A program made the position numbers and the translations under genes. Positions 9,346 to 16,060 of a stretch of 37,838 nucleotides of DNA are shown here, piece by piece; position 1 is the first letter of the stretch, and each line of letters begins with the position of its first letter. The stretch is from Streptomyces sp. 8L (GTDB lineage Bacteria; Actinomycetota; Actinomycetes; Streptomycetales; Streptomycetaceae), in the NCBI RefSeq assembly GCF_020176795.1, contig NZ_JAIUKE010000080.1, positions 1-37,838 on the forward strand, given 5' to 3'. The notes beneath the pieces are model-generated. The model did not search any database and was not told the origin of the DNA. It saw only the letters and a program-made list of their open reading frames with translations.

Positions 9346-10487
9346 AGATCGTCCGAATCGAGACGTTCCTCGTGCCGCCCCGCTGGCTGTTCTGCCGGGT
9401 GGAGACGGACGAAGGGCTCGTCGGCTGGGGCGAACCCGTCGTCGAGGGCCGGGCCGAGGTCGTCAGAGCGGCCGTCGACGTGCTCGCCGAATACCTCGTG
9501 GGCCAGGACCCGCTGCGCGTCGAGGACCACTGGCAGGTGATGACCAAGGGCGGCTTCTACCGGGGCGGCCCAGTCCTGTCCAGCGCCGTCGCCGGCCTCG
9601 ACCAGGCCCTGTGGGACATCGCGGGCAAGGCGTACGAGGCACCCGTGCACGCCCTCCTGGGCGGCCCGGTCCGCGACCGTGTCCGGGTCTACGCCTGGGT
9701 CGGCGGCGACGACCCCTCGCACATCCGCGAGGAGGTCGCCGCGCAGGTCGAGGCCGGCTTCACCGCCGTCAAGATGAACGCGGCGGGCCGTACCTCCCCG
9801 ATGGCGACCGCCGCCGAGACGGCGGGCGTCGGTGCGCGCGTCGCCGCCGCCCGCGACGCCCTCGGCCCCGACCGCGACGTCGCCGTCGACTTCCACGGCC
9901 GCTTCACCCCTGCGGCCGCCCGCCGGGTTCTCGCCGAACTGGGCCCGCTGCACCCGCTGTTCGCGGAGGAGCCACTGCTGCCCGAGCACGGCCACGGGCT
10001 GCCCGCGCTCGTCGCCGCCAGCCCGGTCCCCATCGCGACCGGCGAACGGCTCTACGGCAGGGCCGAGTTCCTGCCCGCACTCGCCGCGGGCATCGCGGTC
10101 GCCCAGCCCGACCTGTCGCACGCCGGCGGCATCTCCGAGGTCCACCGCATCGCCTCCCTCGCCGACGTCTACGGCGCCCAGCTCGCACCGCACTGCCCGC
10201 TCGGGCCCATCGCGCTCGCCGCGAGCCTCCAGATAGCGTTCTGCACCCCCAACTTCCTGATCCAGGAGCAGAGCAGGGGCATCCACTACAACAAGGACGC
10301 CGACCTGCTGTCCTATCTGGTCGACACCGAGCCCTTCCGCTTCGAGGCGGGCCACGCCCGCAGGACCGCCACACCCGGCCTCGGCATCACCGTGGACGAA
10401 GGCGCCGTGCGCGCCGCCGACCGTACGGGCCACGCCTGGCGCAACCCCGTATGGCGGCACGCCGACGGGTCGTTCGCGGAATGGTGA
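9342..10487 (+). CDS. dgoD: D-galactonate dehydratase (enolase superfamily)
   Basis: Dehydrates D-galactonate to 2-keto-3-deoxy-galactonate. The 381-residue protein matches the DgoD pattern closely from the first residues (MKIVRIETF, PPRW, ETDEGLVGWGEPVVEGRA, GFYRGGP, DQALWDIAGK). Metal and catalytic residues are visible: Asp183 and His185 in VDFHGRF, Glu209 in EEPLLPEH, Glu235 in ATGERLYGR, and His284 in HCPLGPIALAAS. The GTG start overlaps the regulator stop by 4 nt (GTGA), giving translational coupling. The next pathway enzymes (KDGal kinase and aldolase) are not in the window and may lie beyond the G-tract join at 11594. Confidence 0.93.
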   Translation: MKIVRIETFLVPPRWLFCRVETDEGLVGWGEPVVEGRAEVVRAAVDVLAEYLVGQDPLRVEDHWQVMTKGGFYRGGPVLSSAVAGLDQALWDIAGKAYEAPVHALLGGPVRDRVRVYAWVGGDDPSHIREEVAAQVEAGFTAVKMNAAGRTSPMATAAETAGVGARVAAARDALGPDRDVAVDFHGRFTPAAARRVLAELGPLHPLFAEEPLLPEHGHGLPALVAASPVPIATGERLYGRAEFLPALAAGIAVAQPDLSHAGGISEVHRIASLADVYGAQLAPHCPLGPIALAASLQIAFCTPNFLIQEQSRGIHYNKDADLLSYLVDTEPFRFEAGHARRTATPGLGITVDEGAVRAADRTGHAWRNPVWRHADGSFAEW

Positions 10488-11299
10488 GCCACCCGGCCGG
10501 GCCCGTCGGCCCCCGCGCCACCACCGACCTCGGCCACGGCGGACGCTGGACCTCCCTCGTGGCGCACGGCCGCGACTGGCTCTGGCACCGCACGGAACCG
10601 GCCAGGGCGGGCGCCGCGCCCGGCACCCCGTTCGCCGACGCGGGCGGCCTGGAGGAGTGCGTACCGACGGTACGCGGCACCCCCGACCACGGGGACGCCT
10701 GGTCGCGGCCCTGGCAGGGGGACGGCGCCAGGGCATGGGTCCAGTGCCCCGGCTTCCGGCTCGAACGCCGCATCCGCACCCACGCCGCCGAGACCGTCGT
10801 GGACTACACCCTGAGCGCGCCGGCCGGCTACCGCTTCGTCTGGGCCGCCCACGCCCTGCTCGACCTGTCGGAACAGGCCCGCGTCGGGATGGCGCGCGGC
10901 ACGCCGCTGCGGCTCTACCCGGACGAAGGACCCGCCTGGAGCACGGGCCGCTGGCCCACGGCGGGCGGAGTGCGGCTCGACGAAGCGGGCCCCGCGGACG
11001 GCACCGCGCTCGGCGCCGTCGTCGAGACCCCAGAAACCACCGTGTACGACGGCCCTGACACCCTCACACTGCGGGTCGAGGCGGACGGCGCACCGGTCGC
11101 GATCGCGCTCTGGCGCAACCTGGGCGGCTTCCCCCGGCAGGCCCCCTACCGGTCCGTCGGCGTGGAGCCGATGCTCGGCCGGGTCTTCGACTCCGCGGGC
11201 GCCGCCGACGGCGACACGGCGTGCGGGCCCGCGACGGGGGAGCTGCGCTGGCGGCTGACCCTGACGAGTTCCCGCCACACGGACGGCGCGAGCCCGTAA
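10481..11299 (+). CDS. Aldose-1-epimerase (galactose mutarotase)-like protein
   Basis: Likely interconverts sugar anomers, which would feed a galactose dehydrogenase with the right form. About 272 residues, somewhat shorter than classical GalM. Family-like features include WTSLVAHGRDWLW early, GGLEECVPTV near 50, a conserved HALL-type strand (WAAHALLDL), WRNLGGFPRQAPYRSVGVEPMLGR near 230 with the catalytic-Glu position in VGVEP, and a terminal GELRWRLTL strand. The start is ATG 10481 (overlapping dgoD by 7 nt) or the adjacent in-frame GTG 10484. Either way it is coupled to dgoD. The family is moderately certain, the substrate inferred. Confidence 0.7.
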   Translation: MVSHPAGPVGPRATTDLGHGGRWTSLVAHGRDWLWHRTEPARAGAAPGTPFADAGGLEECVPTVRGTPDHGDAWSRPWQGDGARAWVQCPGFRLERRIRTHAAETVVDYTLSAPAGYRFVWAAHALLDLSEQARVGMARGTPLRLYPDEGPAWSTGRWPTAGGVRLDEAGPADGTALGAVVETPETTVYDGPDTLTLRVEADGAPVAIALWRNLGGFPRQAPYRSVGVEPMLGRVFDSAGAADGDTACGPATGELRWRLTLTSSRHTDGASP

Positions 11300-11488
11300 C
11301 ACACCGGCGCGCCCGGCGCCGTGCACACCGTGCCGCGAGCCGCGACCGGCCCGGCGGCGGTCCGGCCGGACGCCGTCCCTCTCCGCGCCCGGCCCCGGAT
11401 GTCCACCGCGACCGGCTGCCGCACGGCCCCGGCCGCCCCCCGCAGGCAGCATTCCGCCCACAGACACCCGCCGAGGAAGAGGAACCCC

Positions 11489-11602
11489 ATGACCTCGCAC
11501 GATCGCGTGACGCCGGAACAGCCCACCGACCAGCAGGACCCCCGCCGGCCCCGCCCACCGTGCGGGCCCAGCCGCCGCGGCTTCCTCGCCGCCGCGGGGG
11601 GC
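11489..11602 (+). CDS. Partial: N-terminus of a Tat-exported protein, cut by a G/C tract
   Basis: The ATG at 11489 follows a strong purine stretch (GAGGAAGAGGAA). It opens a reading frame with a twin-arginine signal, SRRGFLAAAGG, at about residues 28-38. The frame then runs into the homopolymer tract beginning near 11594 and no mature protein can be read. Its position, 189 nt after the mutarotase-like gene on the same strand, suggests another secreted enzyme or binding protein of the galactoside cluster. The identity cannot be recovered from this window. Confidence 0.6.
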
Positions 11603-11654
11603 GGGGGGGGCGCCCCCCCCCGGGGGCCCCCCGGGGGGGGGGGGGCCCCCCGGG
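11594..11654. other. G/C homopolymer tract, probable assembly join
   Basis: About 60 bases consisting almost only of long G runs alternating with C runs. It interrupts a signal-peptide coding sequence on the left. On the right the sequence resumes directly at the 3' end of an unrelated gene on the other strand. Such tracts are typical of low-complexity reads used to bridge contigs rather than of genomic DNA. Confidence 0.8.
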
Positions 11655-11662
11655 AAACTTCG

Positions 11663-12220
11663 TCAGGCGAGCGGAGCGGCGTAGCGCAGCTTCCAGCCCT
11701 CGCCCAGGACGTGCTGGGTCACCTCGACCACGCGGTCGCCAGCGGCGCCGACGTGGTTGATGGTCAGCACGTCCGCTCCCTCGGGCAGACCGAGCCGAGT
11801 CGACTCCTCCGAGGTGGCGGGACGGAGTTCGACATCCTCGACAGCGCTGGAGCCCTGGTCGAACCCGGCCTCCTTCATGCGGCTGATGATGCCGCCGACG
11901 CCGGTGTCCACCTGCTCGATGCCCGCGGCCTCTGCAACGTCGACCGGGATGTACGTCGTGACGAGCTGAATGACGCGCTCACCGTCGAACATCTCCCGAG
12001 CCCGCACGACGACCTCGCCGTCGACGCCCAGGAGCTGAGCGACATCCGCCGGCGCAGTGGCGCGGCTGACGGAGACCTTGGTCCGCGGAGCGCGGCCGGA
12101 CCGGCGCAGTTCGGCGTCGAACGCACCGTGCGCGCCGTTCTCCTCACGCTGGCCGGTGGTGTACCGGGTGCGGGCGTCCCGCAGGACCACGCCGCTGTCG
12201 TCGATTCGGTTGCTAGCCAT
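11663..12220 (-). CDS. Stand-alone UTRA-domain protein (GntR/HutC effector domain without DNA-binding domain)
   Basis: The 185-residue product matches the ligand-binding UTRA half of HutC-type GntR regulators. Residues 30-180 include GAHGAFDAELRRSGRAP, VVVRAREMFDGERVIQLVTTYIPVDVAE, GGIISRMKEAGF, and a terminal VVEVTQHVLGEGWKLRYA strand. The usual 65-70 residue winged helix is missing; only about 25 unrelated residues precede the UTRA part. The ATG at 12220 has GGAGC 8 nt upstream, so the short form looks genuine rather than a frameshifted longer gene. It lies 54 nt downstream of a complete GntR/UTRA gene on the same strand. It may bind the same effector or dimerise with the full regulator (inference). 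Confidence 0.75.
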   Translation of the reverse strand: MASNRIDDSGVVLRDARTRYTTGQREENGAHGAFDAELRRSGRAPRTKVSVSRATAPADVAQLLGVDGEVVVRAREMFDGERVIQLVTTYIPVDVAEAAGIEQVDTGVGGIISRMKEAGFDQGSSAVEDVELRPATSEESTRLGLPEGADVLTINHVGAAGDRVVEVTQHVLGEGWKLRYAAPLA

Positions 12221-12274
12221 GTGCTGAATGCTCCTTGCTCGTGTCTTGATGGCCGTTTGTGTGTTCCGTGCTGG

Positions 12275-13087
12275 TCAGCCGGTTCCCGGAGTGTCGATGA
12301 CCCACTCGTAGGCCAACCGCCACTTGGAGCGCGGCAGGATGTGCAGGCAGATCTCCACGATCCGGCCTTCGGTAGTCAGTCCCTTGTGGGTGATCTCCAG
12401 TACGGCTCGCTCAACCGGGATGCCGAGAGCATCGGCCTCTGCCGGAGTGGGCGAACGAACTTCGATCTCCTCACGCAGCCGCACCTGTCTGAAGCCGGCC
12501 TCAGCCATCCGCGACTTGCTGCCTCCCGTGCCCGTGTTGTTCTCCGCGAGCACGGGGCAGGCATCGACGACGTCCGGCGGGAACCAACTCGTGGCCACCT
12601 GGACGACTTCCAGGGCCTCGTCGTTGCCCGGGAGCCCCACCCGCATGATCCGTTCACGCTTGAGGGTCTTCGCACGGTGGTGCATCCCGTAGAGCTCAGC
12701 GACCTTTTTCGGCGGCACGTCCTTGGCGATCGTGACGACCGGGTCCTTGTTCTCGAAGCCCATCGACCGCATCTCTGCCTCGAAGGCTCCAACGGCTCCG
12801 CCGGCCTCTCGCAGCGTCGGCAGGTAGCGCTGGGTGCGATCCGAGACGATCTTCCCGATCACCAAGGACACATAGGTGCCCTTGCCCCGGCGGGAGAAGA
12901 CCAGACCTTCGTCCTCGAGCAGTCCGTAGACGTCGCGCGCGGTCTGGTAGGCGACGCCGTGTTCCTTCTGGAGCTGAGGCACGCCAGGCAGGCGCGACCC
13001 AGGTGCGAGTGCGCCTCGCTCGATCTTGTCCCGGATCTCAGACGCGATCCGTTCGACCTTCCCCGGCTCCTTCTGCTTGGTGGCCAC
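12275..13087 (-). CDS. GntR/HutC-family repressor, KorSA-like
   Basis: Probable master repressor of the transfer region, like KorSA of pSAM2-type elements. The start is GTG 13087 with GGAGGAG 4 nt upstream; longer forms lack such a site. The 270-residue protein has a winged helix at about 8-75 (VERIASEIRDKIERGALAPGSRLP, then VAYQTARDVYGLLEDEGLV and the wing RRGKGTYVS) and a UTRA domain at about 100-265. It is transcribed away from the divergent accessory operon starting at 13654. The shared control region has inverted TGTCTAG elements that could be its operators. Residue conservation supports the family; the KorSA role comes from context. Confidence 0.88.
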   Translation of the reverse strand: MATKQKEPGKVERIASEIRDKIERGALAPGSRLPGVPQLQKEHGVAYQTARDVYGLLEDEGLVFSRRGKGTYVSLVIGKIVSDRTQRYLPTLREAGGAVGAFEAEMRSMGFENKDPVVTIAKDVPPKKVAELYGMHHRAKTLKRERIMRVGLPGNDEALEVVQVATSWFPPDVVDACPVLAENNTGTGGSKSRMAEAGFRQVRLREEIEVRSPTPAEADALGIPVERAVLEITHKGLTTEGRIVEICLHILPRSKWRLAYEWVIDTPGTG

Positions 13088-13153
13088 TGCTCCTCCTCTC
13101 CGTACGCGTCGTGCAGCCAGCGGATCTCGCTGCCCGGTCCGCACAGCATCGCA

Positions 13154-13250
13154 TGTCTAGTTGTTTCTCGAAAGCCGAGGCGCGACACGGTTTAAGTGGT
13201 CCAAGAAAATCGCAGGTCAGAATCGGTTTCTCAAACTACTTAGCTAGACA
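13154..13250. promoter_or_regulatory. Divergent control region with inverted TGTCTAG operator candidates
   Basis: TGTCTAG at 13154-13160 is repeated in inverted orientation as CTAGACA at 13244-13250, 83 bp apart. Similarity extends inward: TTGTTTCTC follows the first copy, and read on the other strand the second continues as CTAAGTAGTTTGAGAAA. The first copy lies between possible leftward promoter elements and the GTG of the GntR gene. The second touches the -35 box of the rightward promoter. This is the layout expected of an autoregulated repressor that also controls the divergent operon. Confidence 0.5.
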
Positions 13251-13252
13251 GG

Positions 13253-13281
13253 TTGACTGGGGCGCGATAGTGAGGTTCTAT
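13253..13281 (+). promoter_or_regulatory. Rightward promoter of the element's accessory operon
   Basis: TTGACT (13253-13258) and TTCTAT (13276-13281) are separated by 17 nt, a good vegetative sigma-type pair in a GC-rich background. The -35 box abuts the CTAGACA operator candidate, so repressor binding there would block polymerase. Transcription would begin near 13289, leaving a 5' leader of about 365 nt before the ATG at 13654. Confidence 0.55.
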
Positions 13282-13289
13282 CGAGATGC

Positions 13290-13640
13290 GCCAGCAAGCG
13301 GTGAGTAGCCGCTTGCAGGGCGTAGCTGGTGTTGTTCCTGCACGTTCGGGCGCGTTGCCAGCTGCAAGACCGCAGTAGTCGTCCGCCCTTCGGGGCGGCC
13401 GGAGTAGCCCTCAGGAAACTGAGGGCGTGAGAGCACCATCGCAGCAGATCGCCACTTCGGTGGCCGGAGTCCAAAGCCCTAGCTACATCGGGGCCCGAGG
13501 TACCTCTAACTCCTCCGCCCATGATCTGCGGCGAGTACCACCCCGCAGCGCTGATGCGTTGTCCGTCCTCCGGGACCGCCGGTTCGCCGTGCGGCCTGAA
13601 GGGCGGAGAGAGCACCCGCGACGCATTCCTGTCACTTCGT
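13290..13640 (+). ncRNA. Candidate structured leader RNA rich in tetraloop hairpins
   Basis: No convincing reading frame occupies this stretch, but many exact stems do. They are GCAAGCGG/CCGCTTGC (13294-13316), GTAGCTGG/CCAGCTGC (13322-13365, one wobble), CCGCCC-UUCG-GGGCGG (13383-13398), GCCCTCAG-GAAA-CTGAGGGC (13407-13426) and GCCAC-UUCG-GTGGC (13451-13464). An 11-bp long-range stem with one mismatch pairs 13440-13450 with 13523-13533. CTTGCAG (13312-13318) can alternatively pair with CTGCAAG (13362-13368), competing with the first two stems. The structure ends just before the AGAAGGAG site of the first gene. It could be a cis-regulatory leader or a processed RNA. I do not recognise a known family. 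Confidence 0.5.
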
Positions 13641-13653
13641 AGAAGGAGCCCTC

Positions 13654-14499
13654 ATGCTTACGCGAACCCGTGACTTCACCGCTCAGAAGCGTCCGCGCCG
13701 AGTCCGGTCCCGTGCCATCAGCACCCTGCCGCCCCTGGTCGTCTCCACCCTCAAGCCGCACGAGGTCGACCTCGCCTACTCCACGCTGGTCTGCCCCACC
13801 TGCCGCACCTGGGTGCCGATCAACGCGCCGCACAGCGCACGGCCCAAGCTGGTCCCCCACCACACGGAGAAGGCCGGCACCGAAGACCCGATCCGCTGCC
13901 CTGGCAGCCACCGCCTGGTCACCGTCAACCTCACCGTCGACCAGTGGTTCCAGCGGCTGGAAGAGGGCCTGACCCAGACCGACGGGCGACGCTCCGCCCG
14001 TGTGGTCCGCAAGCCGAAGACCGCTACGGCCCCCGCCGTCATGCAGATCGTCGGCGGCACCATCGACGACAAGACGGCCCGCCAGCTGGACGAAGCCCAC
14101 GTACGCGGCTGCTCCACCTGCTCCATCAAGGACGACAAGGGCAACATCCTGCGCGCAGCCGACATCACCTCCCGGTGCACGGACGGCCGCCGCCTCGCCC
14201 AGCTCGCCGCGCACACCAAGCGCCTCGCCCCCACCCGCCGCAAGGCCCAGATGGACCGCGAGGACTGGAACGACCGCCGCGCATGGGGCCTGCGCCTGCT
14301 GCACGAGCAGCAGTGGCAGAACGTCTCCGAGCCGGTCGCCGACGCTGACCTCCGGCGGGTCCGTGACACCTTGGCCGCGCTGATCCAGACGCTCAACCCG
14401 TGCAAGGCCGACGCCCCGCAACTCACCGACTGGGAGCGCGCCGACCTGATGAGCGCGATCACTCTCCTGGCGACGCAGGAAGAGCAGCTCACCCGGTAG
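13654..14499 (+). CDS. Hypothetical protein with two Cys-pair motifs (first gene of accessory operon)
   Basis: The function is not recognised. The 281-residue, basic protein has a putative zinc-binding N-terminal part: CPTCRTWVP near residue 49 with RCPGSH near 85, and a second Cys pair, CSTCS near 150, with SRCTDG near 168. The C-terminal part (about 175-280) is charged and helical (RRKAQMDREDWNDRRAWGLRLLHEQQW). The ATG has AGAAGGAG 6 nt upstream. It follows the long structured leader, and 174 nt with strong hairpins separate it from the next gene. Codon use matches the neighbouring small genes. Proteins of this kind are common near transfer genes of actinomycete elements, but no activity can be assigned. 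Confidence 0.8.
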   Translation: MLTRTRDFTAQKRPRRVRSRAISTLPPLVVSTLKPHEVDLAYSTLVCPTCRTWVPINAPHSARPKLVPHHTEKAGTEDPIRCPGSHRLVTVNLTVDQWFQRLEEGLTQTDGRRSARVVRKPKTATAPAVMQIVGGTIDDKTARQLDEAHVRGCSTCSIKDDKGNILRAADITSRCTDGRRLAQLAAHTKRLAPTRRKAQMDREDWNDRRAWGLRLLHEQQWQNVSEPVADADLRRVRDTLAALIQTLNPCKADAPQLTDWERADLMSAITLLATQEEQLTR

Positions 14500-14537
14500 G
14501 CCTGCACGACGAACGACCACAGTCGGCCCCACCGGTT

Positions 14538-14640
14538 TCAGTCGTCGACATCCGCCCCCGCGCGGGATGCCGACGGCTGTGAGCGGTGATCCGCTCCTGC
14601 ACCACCACCACGAGTCCCCGAGCAGTCGCTCGGGGACTCG
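14538..14640 (+). terminator. Hairpin cluster between first and second accessory genes
   Basis: Three stems follow one another: GTCGACATCC with GGGATGCCGAC (about 14538-14575, imperfect), GAGCGG-TGAT-CCGCTC (14581-14596), and a perfect 13-bp stem CGAGTCCCCGAGC / GCTCGGGGACTCG with loop AGTC (14611-14640). There is no T tract. It may act as a factor-dependent terminator, an attenuator, or an RNA-stabilising element at an operon processing site, 33 nt before the next ATG. Confidence 0.55.
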
Positions 14641-14673
14641 CCGCGTATCCGCCCCGGACTCACAGGAGAGACC

Positions 14674-15129
14674 ATGACTGCCCCCGTTGCCTCCGTCCTT
14701 CCCCTTCGTCCGACCACTCACCGGCAGATCGAGCAGGCGGCGACGGCGTACGCGACGCCGCTGCTCGCCTACATCAACGACCGCCTGCCCGACGGCGACT
14801 GGTCGCTGAGCGAGGACCTGGCGCAGGACGTGTGGCTGGAGGTCCTCCTGCACGGCATCCGCTCCGAGGACCTCGACGGGTCAGAGGCCGGCATGCCGGT
14901 GTGGCTGGCCCGCACCGCGCGCACGGTCGTGCGCCGCCACGTCTCGCCGGTCGGCGATATCGATTGGGCGCAGCTCACTCTCGTCTTGGGTCACAGCGAC
15001 ACGTGGCCCGCCCACTGGCACGACGTCCTGATGGACGACGGACACGCCGCGCTTCTTCAGCTCGCGGCCACCGAATACACCGAGGCCGGCAGGGCGATGG
15101 CGGCGCCGACCCTGGTCGCCGCGGCCTGA
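14674..15129 (+). CDS. Small sigma-70 region-2-like protein
   Basis: The 151-residue protein has one recognisable segment. At about 15-85, an AAT-AYATPLLAYINDRL helix and EDLAQDVWLEVLLH resemble the region-2 core of ECF sigma factors (the DLxQDxFLxxW pattern), followed by PVWLARTARTVVRRH. No region 4 DNA-binding helix-turn-helix is seen; the tail is Ala-rich. It may be a degenerate sigma factor, an anti-sigma partner mimic, or simply a helical protein of similar pattern. The ATG has CAGGAGAG 5 nt upstream. It lies within the element's small-gene operon. Function is not assigned. Confidence 0.7.
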   Translation: MTAPVASVLPLRPTTHRQIEQAATAYATPLLAYINDRLPDGDWSLSEDLAQDVWLEVLLHGIRSEDLDGSEAGMPVWLARTARTVVRRHVSPVGDIDWAQLTLVLGHSDTWPAHWHDVLMDDGHAALLQLAATEYTEAGRAMAAPTLVAAA

Positions 15130-15264
15130 TCGTGCCTGCGCTCCCTGTCGTCGCCGACCAGCCCCACGCAAGGCCGGCGACGGCAGAGGCCGCACGAGCG
15201 GTCGGTGCACGCCCGGGGGCGCAACCCGGGGCGCGCGACACAGGACCTCTGAAAGGAAACCCCT

Positions 15265-15657
15265 GTGCAAGCAACGATGATCGCACGAACCCGGACGCCG
15301 CACGCGGCTGCTGAGCCGGAACCCAGGCACGACCGGCCCACCACCCCGGACCCGACGCCGACCCCCGCCCCGCACCCGCACGCCGCTGTTGCGGCGCTGA
15401 CGCCGGAGCAGCGTCTGCACCGTGAGGTGAGGCACCGCGTGTGCACGGCCGACGCGCGGATCAGTGCGGAGCAGCGCGTGTTGCGCACTCTCGCCGAGAT
15501 GGTGCCGGGCTTCGAGAGGGAGCCGCTGCTGACGCTGCACCGTCCGGTGATGGACGCGGGCTGCGCGGTGTGCGGCGGCGCGGGCGGGTGGAGCGAGACC
15601 ACGACAACCTCGGACGGAGCCCAGATCACCGTCTGGCGTTCCTGCCACGCCTGCTGA
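15265..15657 (+). CDS. Hypothetical small protein with C-terminal Cys motif
   Basis: 130 residues from GTG 15265, with GAAAGGAAA just upstream. Residues 10-50 are Pro/His/Thr-rich and look disordered. Residues 50-95 form a helical region (LTPEQRLHREVRHRVCTADARISAEQRVL). The end has CAVCGGAGGW and a final CHAC, resembling half of a DnaJ-type CxxCxGxG zinc finger. Six bases separate it from the next small gene, which carries the same type of motif, so the pair probably shares a zinc-related role. No activity is recognised. Confidence 0.7.
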   Translation: MQATMIARTRTPHAAAEPEPRHDRPTTPDPTPTPAPHPHAAVAALTPEQRLHREVRHRVCTADARISAEQRVLRTLAEMVPGFEREPLLTLHRPVMDAGCAVCGGAGGWSETTTTSDGAQITVWRSCHAC

Positions 15658-15662
15658 CCGCC

Positions 15663-15812
15663 ATGGAAACCACCCCGTGTTCGGCGTGCGGCGGCCGCGG
15701 TCAGGTCATGGTCACGGTCAACCACATGGGAGCGGACCACCAGCCCTACCAGGGAGTCGAGATGCAGCCGTGCAGCGGTTGCGGCGGCTCCGGGCAGGTG
15801 GCGGCCCGCTGA
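15663..15812 (+). CDS. 49-residue DnaJ-type zinc-finger protein
   Basis: Short gene directly after the previous one. The product has two CxxCxGxG motifs, CSACGGRG (about residues 6-13) and CSGCGGSG (about 38-45), separated by a 24-residue linker. This is the exact arrangement that binds one zinc in the DnaJ cysteine-rich domain. The ATG at 15663 is the only start in frame after the preceding stop. It is easily missed because of its length but is well supported by the motif. It may bind nucleic acid or a partner protein; its role in the element is unknown. Confidence 0.75.
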   Translation: METTPCSACGGRGQVMVTVNHMGADHQPYQGVEMQPCSGCGGSGQVAAR

Positions 15813-16054
15813 ATGCCCACATATGGATCGCCCGCGCCGCGCAGCACGCAGCGGCGCGGGCGATCCGTCTGCACGGTCTGCGGCATCCCGCCGCCCGCGG
15901 CGCCCTGGCCCTGGCCGCTTGTACGGCCGCGTGGGCGTGGGAGGCCGGCCACCGCGTTACCGACCTCCACTCCCGTCCTGCGTACGCGGAGAGCGACCAG
16001 CCGGGCCCACCCACCTCGACCGGCCCACCATCCGGTCGAACCGATTGGAGCTGA
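15809..16054 (+). CDS. Putative small hydrophobic/helical protein, start uncertain
   Basis: The frame ending at 16054 encodes an Ala-rich helical stretch (NAHIWIARAAQHAAARAIRLHGLRHPAARGALALAACTAAWAWEAGH in four overlapping parts) and then a Pro-rich tail. It has one membrane-like segment. It looks more like a protein than the overlapping frame that starts with ATG 15813. There is no ATG or GTG at the right place; a CTG at 15809 overlapping the previous stop is the nearest codon. Either a rare CTG start is used, the ATG frame is real, or the stretch is not coding. Confidence 0.35.
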   Translation: MNAHIWIARAAQHAAARAIRLHGLRHPAARGALALAACTAAWAWEAGHRVTDLHSRPAYAESDQPGPPTSTGPPSGRTDWS

Positions 16055-16060
16055 CCAACC

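Noticed and set aside
7527..10736. 1069-codon antisense frame across SDR, GntR and dgoD genes
   Set aside because: It covers three well-identified genes on the other strand and has no protein-like features.
11594..11654. Real G-quadruplex or telomere-like element
   Set aside because: Run lengths are irregular and very long, a gene is cut in mid-frame, and gene content changes abruptly, all better explained by an assembly artefact.
13560..13600. tRNA-like GGTTCG motif in the leader region
   Set aside because: No acceptor or anticodon stem can be formed around it; no tRNA was found anywhere in the window.
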